From NCBI GenBank assembly GCA_031277915.1, contig JAITLL010000047.1, positions 100,647 through 164,646 of the forward strand: a stretch of DNA of 64,000 nt, read 5' to 3'. Source of the stretch: Acinetobacter sp. (lineage in GTDB: Bacteria; Pseudomonadota; Gammaproteobacteria; Pseudomonadales; Moraxellaceae). The notes below the pieces were generated by a model. It was not told the DNA's origin. It did no database searches and saw nothing but the letters and a program-made list of their open reading frames with translations. The position numbers and the translations under genes were made by a program. Within the stretch, counting starts at the first letter, position 1. Each line of letters begins with the position of its first letter. Positions 41,425 through 50,163 of this stretch are shown here, in pieces.

Positions 41425-42825
41425 TTATTGCTGAATTGTTTTAATGATTTGATCTAATGCATCTTGAATTTTAGCGTTCCATTCAAAAGAGCAGTTGATT
41501 CGTAAATAATGCTGCTGCGAGGGTAAAACACTAAATAATTGGCTTGGAGCTACGCCAATATGCTGTTGGATCAACTCTTCATAAACTCGCATACTGTCTA
41601 GAGTGCTAGGGAGTTTAACCCAAAGAAAATAACCACTTGGGTAGTAGTACAATTCGCATGAAGCAGGTAGGTTTTGTTTTAAATAATGATAAAACTGTTT
41701 TTTATAACGTTCGAGTGAAAGCCGTAGAGTACGCAAGTGCTTTTCATAATGATGATGAGACAAAAACTCAACCAATGCATTTTGAATGAGTGCATTTACT
41801 GAAATGGTACTCATGAGCTGCAAGTGCTGAATATGGTCTGAAAATTTACCCGCATAGACCCAACCGACCCGAAAACCTGCACCTAATGTTTTAGAAAAAG
41901 ACGAGCAGTGAAGCACTAGATTTTGCTGGTCAAAATACTTCATTGAAAGTGGTTTTTGGCCACCATAAAAAAGCTCTTCATAGACATCATCTTCAATCAA
42001 ATAAATTTGATGTTCGTGAAGCAACTTGGCAATTTTATATTTAATGTCATCACTGACTGTAAAACCAATCGGGTTATGTGCATTCAGCATGAGCCAACAC
42101 ACTTTAATTGGATATGTTTGAATAACCTGTGCAAAAGCCTCTAGGTCAAAACCATGCTGAGGATGTTCAGGAATGGTAATCACTTTTAACCCTAAACGTT
42201 CTGCTGCCTGCCAAGCGCCATAAAAGACGTTTTGCTGTAATAAAATATAATCACCCGGCTGAGCAACTGCTTGTAAAGAAAGATTAAGTGCATCTAATCC
42301 ACCAGATGTAATGACAATGTCATCTGGATCTGTCTGTATCCCTTGCATGCAATAGCGTTGAGCAATCAGTTTTCTTAACGCTAAATTACCCGGAGGTAGG
42401 CTTGTAGTTTGGTCATAACTGTTTTTTTGACGCGCAAGCTGCCCCATAATCTGAATTAACTTTGGCGCATATAAAAGCTGACTATCTGGAAAGGCTGAGC
42501 CAAAAGGTATGACAGATTCATGTTGAATCGATTTAAGATATTTAAAAACTAACGAGTTAATTTCAATTTTAGAGTTAAGTGAAACCACTGAATATTGCTC
42601 GAGTGGCTTGAGTGCAATTTGCTCGGCAACGAAATAACCTGATTTTTCTTTTGAATAGATAAGACCTTGTGATTCAAGTTCTTGGTAGGCATTCATGACA
42701 GTCATTAAGCTAAAACCAGAGCGTTGTACCTGATCTCTTAATGAAGGTAATTTTTCATGCGCATTTAAAGTGCCACTTTCAATAAGTTGGCGAATACTAT
42801 GGGCAAGTTGTTCAGATTTATACAT
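41425..42825 (-). CDS. MocR-family regulator / PLP-dependent aminotransferase-like protein
   Basis: This protein of about 466 residues has a short GntR-type winged helix (~1-70; SGTLNAHEKLPSLRDQVQRS) and a class I aminotransferase fold (~90-460). The PLP lysine is in HCSSFSKTLGAGFRVGW and the preceding motif is LIEDDVYEELFYGG. The ATG at 42825 gives a protein starting MYKSEQLAHSIRQ, as expected; upstream in-frame codons add a hydrophobic extension that is unlikely. No obvious target lies next to it. Confidence 0.88.
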   Translation of the reverse strand: MYKSEQLAHSIRQLIESGTLNAHEKLPSLRDQVQRSGFSLMTVMNAYQELESQGLIYSKEKSGYFVAEQIALKPLEQYSVVSLNSKIEINSLVFKYLKSIQHESVIPFGSAFPDSQLLYAPKLIQIMGQLARQKNSYDQTTSLPPGNLALRKLIAQRYCMQGIQTDPDDIVITSGGLDALNLSLQAVAQPGDYILLQQNVFYGAWQAAERLGLKVITIPEHPQHGFDLEAFAQVIQTYPIKVCWLMLNAHNPIGFTVSDDIKYKIAKLLHEHQIYLIEDDVYEELFYGGQKPLSMKYFDQQNLVLHCSSFSKTLGAGFRVGWVYAGKFSDHIQHLQLMSTISVNALIQNALVEFLSHHHYEKHLRTLRLSLERYKKQFYHYLKQNLPASCELYYYPSGYFLWVKLPSTLDSMRVYEELIQQHIGVAPSQLFSVLPSQQHYLRINCSFEWNAKIQDALDQIIKTIQQ

Positions 42826-42871
42826 GTATGGGCTGCCCAAAATGACAAAATAAAAGATGCACTTAAGCAAT

Positions 42872-42910
42872 AATAAATGCCGTTTGCAGAATCTACAAAC
42901 GGCATTTATT
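42872..42910 (-). terminator. Hairpin terminator after the bd-oxidase operon
   Basis: AATAAATGCCGTTTG (42872-42886) and CAAACGGCATTTATT (42896-42910) form a perfect 15-base stem with a 9-base loop. It lies 13 bases beyond the stop of the small DUF2474 gene on the minus strand and separates that operon from the MocR gene. Confidence 0.85.
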
Positions 42911-42923
42911 GAGAATAATAGAT

Positions 42924-43058
42924 TTACTTTAAATAAGGGGCGGCATAAATCAATATGACTTTAAACAAACCCGCAATAACACCTAAAGCTAAAAAGCCAG
43001 CGAGCCATAGCAGAATAAACCATTGGGTTTGATTGAGTTTGACTGATAACTTTTTCAT
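42924..43058 (-). CDS. Small membrane protein, DUF2474 family, of the bd-type oxidase operon
   Basis: This 44-residue protein starts MKKLSVKLNQTQWFILLWLAG and has one hydrophobic helix (about residues 12-38) ending in YAAPYLK. The ATG at 43058 is preceded by a run of five G residues. It lies 15 bases after the cydB-type gene and before the operon terminator. DUF2474 proteins occupy this position in many CIO-type oxidase operons and are thought to play a part like CydX/YbgT. The gene is too short for most automatic gene finders. Confidence 0.85.
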   Translation of the reverse strand: MKKLSVKLNQTQWFILLWLAGFLALGVIAGLFKVILIYAAPYLK

Positions 43059-43073
43059 AAAACCCCCATACAT

Positions 43074-44081
43074 TTAGTGATAGCCTTCATCACCTACACG
43101 AACTTTGTCTCTGAATACCCAGTAAGACACAATGGTGTAAGCAATAATGATCGGAATCAGAATAAGTGCACCAACCAAAGCAAACATCTGGCTTGAGTGA
43201 GGGGCTGCTGCCTGCCAAATAGTCACTGATGGCGGAATAATATATGGCCATAAACTAATGACGAAGCCTGTAAATGCAAGGAAAACTAGGGCCAGTGTAT
43301 ATACAAATGGCTTGAGGTCATGTTGCTGCTTTTTACACGCTGATAAAATCAGGCCGACAAATAATAAGACCAAAATAGGCACAGGGCTAAAATAAAACAG
43401 GTTTGGTAAAGAGAACCAGCGATCTGCAATTTCAGGATGAGTTAACGGAGTATATAAACTCACGCCACCAAAAATAATGAGCAACGCAATAATTAGCTTT
43501 GGCATAAGCTCATACATACGTTGCTGCAAGCCTTTTTCAGTTTTTAAGATGAGCCATCCACATCCTAAAGTGGCATACATGGCAACTACGCCAATACCTG
43601 TGAAGATCGTAAATGGAGATAACCAATCAAGTGATCCACCCGCATAAATACCATTTTCGGTTTTAATCCCTTGAATATAAGCACCTAAAATAATCCCTTG
43701 GAGAAAGCTGGTTAAAATTGAACCCCAGATAAAGGCTAAATCCCAAAGATGCTTGGTGCGATGAGCCTTAAAACGGAATTCAAAAGCAACACCACGGAAA
43801 ATCAGAGCAATCACCATGAAAATGATCGGTAAATAGAGTGCTGATAAAACTGTTGAATAGACCAGTGGAAATGCAGCATATAGACCAGCACCACCGAGAA
43901 CCATCCACGTTTCATTACCATCCCAGACAGGAGCCACGGTATTCATCATCACGTCACGTTCTTGGCTGTTCTTAATAAATGGGAACATAATCCCGATTCC
44001 TAAGTCAAAGCCGTCCATGACGACATAAATCATGACACCTAAACCGATAATACCGACCCATATTAAAGAAAGATCAATCAT
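43074..44081 (-). CDS. cioB: Cytochrome bd-type (cyanide-insensitive) quinol oxidase subunit II
   Basis: This 335-residue polytopic membrane protein is of the CydB family. The N-terminal helix contains the conserved DGFDLGIG stretch (about residues 22-29), and NGNETWMVLGGAGLYAAFP follows near 55-75. With subunit I it reduces oxygen with quinol electrons at the inner membrane. The ATG at 44081 overlaps the subunit I gene by 8 bases; longer frames would run back into that gene. cydB is an alternative name. Confidence 0.92.
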   Translation of the reverse strand: MIDLSLIWVGIIGLGVMIYVVMDGFDLGIGIMFPFIKNSQERDVMMNTVAPVWDGNETWMVLGGAGLYAAFPLVYSTVLSALYLPIIFMVIALIFRGVAFEFRFKAHRTKHLWDLAFIWGSILTSFLQGIILGAYIQGIKTENGIYAGGSLDWLSPFTIFTGIGVVAMYATLGCGWLILKTEKGLQQRMYELMPKLIIALLIIFGGVSLYTPLTHPEIADRWFSLPNLFYFSPVPILVLLFVGLILSACKKQQHDLKPFVYTLALVFLAFTGFVISLWPYIIPPSVTIWQAAAPHSSQMFALVGALILIPIIIAYTIVSYWVFRDKVRVGDEGYH

Positions 44082-45519
44082 GACGGTTCTCTCCAGAGTT
44101 TTGTTTGCTGTCAATGTTTTCATCGACTGCACTGAGTGGACGCATTGGTGTTTTAAAGTGTCCGACACCACCAGTTTCAACACTTGGTGTATCAATAAAT
44201 GATGGGCCTTTATTAATCAGTTTTAAGGTGTAGTAGATACCGCTACCAAAAACGATGGTATAAACCGCCACAAAAATAAAGAGACTGAGGCCGACTTGTT
44301 CTGCAGAAACCGTATGTGAAAGTCCATCTTTAGTTCGCATAATGCCATATACAACCCACGGTTGACGGCCTACTTCAGTGGTTACCCAGCCTGCAAGTAA
44401 TGCAACATAACCTGCTGGGCCCATTAATAAAGCAAATTTGTGGAACCATGATGTTTCATAAAGCTTTCCACGTTTACGTAGCCAAAGTGCAATTAAAGAC
44501 AGGGTGACCATGAGTACACCAAGGCCTACCATCACACGGAAGCTCCAGAAAACAATCGTTGAATTTGGACGGTCTTCAGGTGCGAAATCTTTTAAACCCG
44601 TCACTTGACCATCTAAGCTATGCGTTAAAATTAAGCTACCCAAATATGGAACACCTACTTCAAAATGGTTACGTTCTTCTTTCATATCTGGAATTGCAAA
44701 TAGCAATAACGGCATAGGCTCATTGTGATTGGTTTCCCAGTGACCTTCCATTGCTGCAAGTTTGGCAGGTTGATGTTCACGAGTATTCAAACCATGATTA
44801 TCGCCAATCACCACTTGTAAACATGAAGTCACAAGCACCATCCAAAGACCCATCGAGAACGATTTTTTCACTAATTCATCACGACGGCCTTTTACTAAAT
44901 GCCATGCAGATGTTCCCACCACCAATAAAGATGAAACCAAGAAGGCTGCTGCACCCATGTGGGCAAAGCGGTAAGGGAAAGATGGGTTAAAGACAATTGC
45001 AAACCAGTCTTTTGGCACAATAATGCCGTTTTCGATGGCAAAGCCTTGAGGTGTCTGCATCCAGCTATTGGAAGATAAAATCCAGAACATGGAAATACAT
45101 GTTCCGATGGCAACCATAAGTGTCGCAAAGAAATGGGCTCGAGGACCAACACGCCCCCAGCCAAATAACATAATGCCTAAGAAACCTGCTTCTAAGAAGA
45201 AGGCACTCAAGACTTCATAGGTTAGTAAAGGACCAGTAATACTTCCGGCGACTCGTGAAAATTCACTCCAGTTAGTACCGAACTGGTAACTCATGACCAC
45301 GCCCGAGACTACACCCATACCAAAGGCAACGGCAAAGATCTTAATCCAGTATTTAAATAGATCTTTATAAATCGGGTTCTGGGTCCTTAACCACTTCCAC
45401 TCTAATACTGCTAAAAAACAGGCAAGACCGATAGAGGTGGCTGGGAAAATGATATGGAAAGATACTGTGAAAGCAAATTGTATTCGCGCTAATTCTAGAG
45501 CGGTTAGACCGAGGCTCAT
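44074..45519 (-). CDS. cioA: Cytochrome bd-type (cyanide-insensitive) quinol oxidase subunit I
   Basis: This 481-residue haem-bearing subunit has about nine hydrophobic helices. Conserved elements include ARIQFAFTVSFHIIFPATSI with histidine 22 as a likely haem ligand, and TYEVLSAFFLEAGFLGIMLF. The quinol-binding loop is short, which fits the CIO subtype rather than the long-loop E. coli CydA. These oxidases support respiration at low oxygen, under cyanide or nitric oxide stress. cydA is an alternative name. Confidence 0.92.
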   Translation of the reverse strand: MSLGLTALELARIQFAFTVSFHIIFPATSIGLACFLAVLEWKWLRTQNPIYKDLFKYWIKIFAVAFGMGVVSGVVMSYQFGTNWSEFSRVAGSITGPLLTYEVLSAFFLEAGFLGIMLFGWGRVGPRAHFFATLMVAIGTCISMFWILSSNSWMQTPQGFAIENGIIVPKDWFAIVFNPSFPYRFAHMGAAAFLVSSLLVVGTSAWHLVKGRRDELVKKSFSMGLWMVLVTSCLQVVIGDNHGLNTREHQPAKLAAMEGHWETNHNEPMPLLLFAIPDMKEERNHFEVGVPYLGSLILTHSLDGQVTGLKDFAPEDRPNSTIVFWSFRVMVGLGVLMVTLSLIALWLRKRGKLYETSWFHKFALLMGPAGYVALLAGWVTTEVGRQPWVVYGIMRTKDGLSHTVSAEQVGLSLFIFVAVYTIVFGSGIYYTLKLINKGPSFIDTPSVETGGVGHFKTPMRPLSAVDENIDSKQNSGENRHD

Positions 45520-46168
45520 AAACTTTCCCCCTGTGAACTAGCTGATGATGGTTAAATGAGTTAAATACTTATTTTCAGGCAACAAAGTATTTTGACGATT
45601 AAACTTACTTCTGAGATAAATGTTCTTTGCAAGTAAAATGCCAACAGGGTGGAGTAATATAATTGCTTGATATTTCAAGAGAATAGACGGATTGATTGTT
45701 CTCAATCTGTTAACAAAGTTTATGCATGATGTTGCATTTGTAAAAATGCATGTTGCATTGAAACATTGATGAAATATCTGACGATGCGCCATAGATCGTT
45801 TCATGAAAACTACCTACCTTAAGAAGCTTTCTTAATCATGCACTCGCTAATTTTGTATATCTAGATACAGAAATTTTTTATAAAACTATAACAGTCTGGA
45901 GCAATTGTGAGGTGTGCTATAGTTTTTTTTCAATTATCTGTAGCTATATATCCATTCACCTAAAGTCCAAAATAAATGAACAAGATTTACGAATGGCCAA
46001 AATCATCGTTATAAGCAACATCAATGCGACTTTGGGTTTTTATATAAGCGCAGGATAAATTACTTCTTTTTTATTCCCTTGTTGTTTTGTGTGAGGTCTG
46101 GTTGTTGCGTAGTTTATTAAAGACCTGATTTAAGTGTAGCTCTTCTAAAATAGCTTGGATGTTAAAAA
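45520..46168. other. Long intergenic region between the bd-oxidase operon and the hypothetical gene
   Basis: No credible gene is seen in these 649 bases; a short minus-strand frame here has no family features. The region must contain the oxidase operon promoter. A near-direct duplication, ATGCATGATGTTGCATT (45722-45738) and ATGCATGTTGCATT (45746-45759), lies about 200-240 bases before the cioA start. A small palindrome, TATCTAGATA, is at 45858-45867. The 46000-46168 part is the leader of the plus-strand gene. Confidence 0.5.
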
Positions 46169-46987
46169 ATGTTTACTACTTCTCAACTCAATGTCCTGCA
46201 TAAAATTATTAAAAATCAGCCTATTCCAGCTTCTATAATGGCTCAACTAGAGCAGACCTATGTTAATTTTGAAGCAACTATATTAAGAGCAAAGGTTCTC
46301 AGAGACTTTTCTAAATCTGAAACTGTATATTTAATTCAATCTCATATTCACCTAAAGCAAAGCAGTGTGGCTTACCTATTTTCACCTTTTATATTTGCCA
46401 ATTTAAATAAAGCAGCTATTTACACAACACCTGCGACAGCGCCTGTGCTTTCTATTCTTAATAAATATTATCAAGCTGAAAAAAAGGCACTTTTCAAGAT
46501 TGATGATGTTCTAGAAAGCTTAAAAATATATATAGATTTAGAGTTAGCAGAGCTGAGTGAAATTGAATTTATTTATTTAAGTTTAATTAAAGCACTGTGT
46601 AGAAGTGATCTCTCTACCATTTTTCTAATCACTGATTTAGATATTGATTTAGAACATTTGAAAGAGCTTGAGCAGTTCTTGAAAGTCAAAATTTATTGGA
46701 TTAACACAAAAAAAAGCGATGATTTAAAAGATATAAATGAATTGGAAATGCGTAAATTATTATTCAAAAATAAGGATGATACGTATGTGAAATTATGCGC
46801 GAAATTTGCCCAGATGAATGCAGAGCTGATAGGGTTGTGTGACACCTTCACCACACCTCAAATGACGCATTTAATTGATGATATGTTTTATTCAGAACAT
46901 ATTTTCGAAAAATTATCTGTCTATTCAGAATATATGCAAACCTTATTGCAAAGTCAGCATAGTCTTAACAAGAAAGCGATAGCTTAG
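46169..46987 (+). CDS. Hypothetical protein, no family recognised
   Basis: I do not recognise this 272-residue protein. It is rich in Leu, Ile and Lys, with no signal peptide and no clear membrane helix. The middle part (about residues 115-180) alternates helix-like stretches with a hydrophobic strand FLITDLDIDL, suggesting a small alpha/beta domain. The C-terminal 60 residues look helical (MNAELIGLCDTFTTPQMTHL). It stands alone: the upstream gap is long, and the next gene is 117 bases downstream with a different theme. The base composition looks slightly more AT-rich than its neighbours. Confidence 0.75.
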   Translation: MFTTSQLNVLHKIIKNQPIPASIMAQLEQTYVNFEATILRAKVLRDFSKSETVYLIQSHIHLKQSSVAYLFSPFIFANLNKAAIYTTPATAPVLSILNKYYQAEKKALFKIDDVLESLKIYIDLELAELSEIEFIYLSLIKALCRSDLSTIFLITDLDIDLEHLKELEQFLKVKIYWINTKKSDDLKDINELEMRKLLFKNKDDTYVKLCAKFAQMNAELIGLCDTFTTPQMTHLIDDMFYSEHIFEKLSVYSEYMQTLLQSQHSLNKKAIA

Positions 46988-47104
46988 CACTGTAAGCTTT
47001 TACTTTGCGTTATATAAAGAATGAATACAGTTATAAAAAAATAATCGTTTTCATGTGAAATAAATATTTTATGGTAAAAGCAAAGCAATATTGGTTTTAC
47101 ATAA

Positions 47105-48400
47105 ATGACAAATTTAAATTTTGGGCATCATCTCGGTTCACTAACGCATGCGGCACTTAGTCAGGCTTCAATCATTTCTCGAGTATGGGGTGAAGGGCCG
47201 TCATCACGTTATGATGAGTTGGCAAAAAATTTTAGACCGACTTTTGCGCGTATTAAAGAAGGGGCTTTAATCCGTGAGCAGCAGCATATTTTGCCATATG
47301 AACAACTTCAGTGGCTCAAAGATATTGGTTTTACACGATTACGACTTCCTAAAGCTCATGGTGGCTTTGATGCAACCATTCCTGAATTATTTGCATTGCT
47401 CATTGAACTTTCAGAGGCCGATTCAAACTTACCACAAGCTTTGCGTGTGCATTTTGGTTTTACTGAAGATGTGTTGGTAAGTAAAGATAAAGCGTTTCAA
47501 CAGCGTTGGTTCAGTCGAATTGCAAATGGTGAAACGGTGGGTAGTGCGTGGTCTGAAGGTGGAAAGGAGTCAATTGATCAGTTCGAAACACACTTGTATC
47601 GAGATGATAACGGTAAAATTCGTGTTAAAGGCCAAAAATATTACACCACAGGGAGTCTATATGCAGACTGGGTCGAAATTGGTGTAACTGACTTAAAGGG
47701 TGAGTCTGGTTCGGTCGTTGTTCGCCGTGAAGATGACGGCGTTGAAATTGTCGATGACTGGAACGGCTTTGGTCAGCAACTTACTGCAAGCGGTACAGCA
47801 TATTTCCATGACGTATTAGTCGATGAAACTGAAATTTTACCTGATGATGACCGCTTTAAATATTCAGCGGCTTACTATCAATTGGTTCAACTGGCAATCA
47901 TTACAGGTCTAGGACGTGCTGCAACCTATGATGTTTCTCAAGCTGTGGCGAAACGTACCCGAAACTACACGCATGCGAATGCTCAACTTGTAAAACAGGA
48001 CCCACAAATTTTACAAGTAGTGGGACAAGTTCGTGGCGCGGCTTATAGTGCAGGGGCGATTGTTGAAAAAGTTGCACAAAGCTTGCAGCGTGCTTACCTG
48101 GCTGCATTTCAAAATAATGAGCAGCTTGAAGAGGAGCAAAATGCGCTTGCCGAGCTTGAAAGTGCACAGTCTCAAACCGTTATTACCGATTTAGTTTTAA
48201 ATGCATCTACAATTTTATTTGATGCTTTAGGCGCTTCAGCAACAGATAAAGATTTAGGTCTAGATCGATACTGGCGTAATGTACGAACTTTATCTTCACA
48301 TAACCCGAGAGTATTTAAAAATCGAATTATCGGTGATTTTAGTGTGAACGGTACATTACCACCGTATCAATGGCGAATAGGGAATGTTGCTAAGCAATAA
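47105..48400 (+). CDS. Acyl-CoA dehydrogenase-fold monooxygenase, SfnB/DszC-like
   Basis: This 431-residue flavoprotein has the acyl-CoA dehydrogenase fold: N-terminal helices (~55-150), a beta domain (~155-265; GSAWSEGGKE and KGQKYYTTGSLYADW) and a C-terminal helical domain (~270-410). This branch (SfnB, DszC, TdsC) uses reduced flavin and oxygen on organosulfur compounds such as sulfones rather than dehydrogenating acyl-CoAs. Location next to an NtaA/DszA-like monooxygenase and tau genes supports a sulfur-scavenging role. No flavin reductase gene is nearby. Confidence 0.85.
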   Translation: MTNLNFGHHLGSLTHAALSQASIISRVWGEGPSSRYDELAKNFRPTFARIKEGALIREQQHILPYEQLQWLKDIGFTRLRLPKAHGGFDATIPELFALLIELSEADSNLPQALRVHFGFTEDVLVSKDKAFQQRWFSRIANGETVGSAWSEGGKESIDQFETHLYRDDNGKIRVKGQKYYTTGSLYADWVEIGVTDLKGESGSVVVRREDDGVEIVDDWNGFGQQLTASGTAYFHDVLVDETEILPDDDRFKYSAAYYQLVQLAIITGLGRAATYDVSQAVAKRTRNYTHANAQLVKQDPQILQVVGQVRGAAYSAGAIVEKVAQSLQRAYLAAFQNNEQLEEEQNALAELESAQSQTVITDLVLNASTILFDALGASATDKDLGLDRYWRNVRTLSSHNPRVFKNRIIGDFSVNGTLPPYQWRIGNVAKQ

Positions 48401-48413
48401 GTTATAATTTTAG

Positions 48414-48445
48414 ATATTAAGCTGCTATTTTTTGCGGCTTAATAT
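48414..48445 (+). terminator. Hairpin terminator after the SfnB-like gene
   Basis: A 12-pair stem with one G-T wobble (48414-48425 with 48434-48445) encloses an 8-base T-rich loop and is followed by TATTTATG. It lies shortly after the stop codon and separates the two monooxygenase transcripts. Confidence 0.6.
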
Positions 48446-48578
48446 TATTTATGTTTTTTATAAATAAATTATAAAAATCTATTAGAATAAAATCATATTT
48501 TTTTTGGGGTTTATGTTATAAAGAAAACCTAAAAATTGATTTAGTATAAAAATAAATAAAATGCTGGTTGATATTTTT

Positions 48579-49970
48579 ATGACTAAGAAAATTAGTTTTA
48601 ATGCTTTTGAAATGAATTGTATTGCTCACCAATCTCCAGGATTATGGCGACATCCCCAAGACCGATCTGTTGAATATAAAGATTTAGAATATTGGACAGA
48701 TTTAGCAAAAATTCTTGAGCGTGGTTTTTTTGACGGTATTTTTATTGCAGATGTACTTGGTATTTATGACGTTTATCATCAAAGTGCTGAACATGCTTTA
48801 ACAGGTGCAGTACAAGTTCCAGTCAATGATCCGCTACAGATTGTGCCAGCGATGGCCGCAGTCACAAAGCACTTGGGTTTTGGTGTCACGACCTCTATTT
48901 CCTTTGAGCATCCTTATCCTTTTGCTAGACGTATTAGTACGCTAGATCATTTAACCAAGGGGCGAGTTGGATGGAATATCGTGACTTCTTATTTGGAAAG
49001 TGGCTCGAAAAACTTGGGCCTAAAAACTCAGGTCAACCATGACAATCGTTATGATATTGCTGATGAATATTTAGAAGTTCTTTACAAACTTTGGGAAGGT
49101 TCTTGGGAAGAAGGGTCGGTACTTCGTGACCGTGAAAGCGGTATCTTTGCTGACCATAAAAAAGTGCATCCAATTCAGCACGAAGGTAAATACTTTACTG
49201 TACCGGGTATCCATATTTGTGAGCCATCACCGCAGCGAACGCCAGTACTTTATCAAGCAGGTGCATCCTCACGTGGGCAGAAGTTTGCTAGTCAAAATGC
49301 TGAGTGTGTATTTATTGCAGCGCCGTCTAAAATTGCCACTAAAAAAGTGGTACAGGGCATTCGTCAAAAATTGGCTCAAGAAGGCCGAGACCCATACTCA
49401 GTTAAAATTTATGCACTTTTGTCGATTGTCACTGATGAAACTGATGCAAAAGCGCAGGCTAAGTTTAAAGAATATCAAAACTATGGAAGCTACGATGGTG
49501 CTTTAACATTGCTATCTGGCTGGTCTGGTGTTGATTTTTCACAATATCAACCGACCGACAAAGTTGAATATATTCAAACTAACGCGATTCAATCTTTATT
49601 AGATTCTTATGTAAATGCAGATCCAGAGCGTGTTTGGACTATTGAAGAAATTGCAAACTGGAACAGCTTAGGTGGTAATGGACCTGTGTTAGTGGGTTCG
49701 GCAGAAACTGTTTCAGATGCTTTACAGCAATGGGTTGAAGATACCGATGTCGATGGCTTTAACTTGGCCTACATTTTGGCGCATCAAACCTTTGCCGATG
49801 TGGTCGAGTTTATTGTGCCAGAGTTGCAAAAACGAGGGGTATATCAAACCTCGTATGCACATGGAACATTAAGAGAAAAATTATTTGGTGCTGGGCCATA
49901 TTTGCCTGAAAATCACCGCGGTGCAAAATATCGTAATCTAAAAGAGTTAAAACTTGCTGAGGCAAGTTAA
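48579..49970 (+). CDS. FMN-dependent monooxygenase, NtaA/SnaA/DszA (SoxA) family
   Basis: This luciferase-like TIM-barrel monooxygenase of about 463 residues uses reduced FMN and oxygen. Family segments are visible: ISFNAFEMNCIAHQSPGLW, FFDGIFIADVLGIYDVYHQS, GRVGWNIVTSYLESGSKNLG and TPVLYQAGASSRGQKFAS. Relatives oxidise nitrilotriacetate, dibenzothiophene sulfone and long-chain compounds. The ATG at 48579 was preferred over one six codons upstream, because relatives begin with the TKKISFNAF-like segment. It needs a flavin reductase that must be encoded elsewhere. Confidence 0.87.
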   Translation: MTKKISFNAFEMNCIAHQSPGLWRHPQDRSVEYKDLEYWTDLAKILERGFFDGIFIADVLGIYDVYHQSAEHALTGAVQVPVNDPLQIVPAMAAVTKHLGFGVTTSISFEHPYPFARRISTLDHLTKGRVGWNIVTSYLESGSKNLGLKTQVNHDNRYDIADEYLEVLYKLWEGSWEEGSVLRDRESGIFADHKKVHPIQHEGKYFTVPGIHICEPSPQRTPVLYQAGASSRGQKFASQNAECVFIAAPSKIATKKVVQGIRQKLAQEGRDPYSVKIYALLSIVTDETDAKAQAKFKEYQNYGSYDGALTLLSGWSGVDFSQYQPTDKVEYIQTNAIQSLLDSYVNADPERVWTIEEIANWNSLGGNGPVLVGSAETVSDALQQWVEDTDVDGFNLAYILAHQTFADVVEFIVPELQKRGVYQTSYAHGTLREKLFGAGPYLPENHRGAKYRNLKELKLAEAS

Positions 49971-49987
49971 TATTTTGCAAAGCCTTT

Positions 49988-50020
49988 AAATAAAAGCTGG
50001 TTAAATACCAGCTTTTATTT
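49988..50020 (+). terminator. Rho-independent terminator after the NtaA-like gene
   Basis: AAATAAAAGCTGGT (49988-50001) and ACCAGCTTTTATTT (50007-50020) make a perfect 14-base stem with a 5-base loop, followed by TGTCTTTTT. This is one of the clearest terminators in the window. Confidence 0.92.
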
Positions 50021-50163
50021 TGTCTTTTTATATCGGTTTTACTACTGAGTAAATAATGAAAAGATAATTCTATAATTGAGATTAAAACATCAGATTAATT
50101 TATTTTTGTATTATGTGAATAATCATTACTTTGTTCCTGTTATTAAAATTCAGGAATTATTAA

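Noticed and set aside
45666-45679. CTTGA-N4-TCAAG considered as an FNR/Anr box upstream of the bd oxidase
   Set aside because: Spacing between the half-sites is two bases shorter than the FNR consensus, so it does not fit.
45538-45804. An 88-codon minus-strand open frame upstream of cioA
   Set aside because: No family resemblance, unfavourable composition and no ribosome-binding site; it lies in the oxidase promoter region and overlaps the direct-repeat motif.
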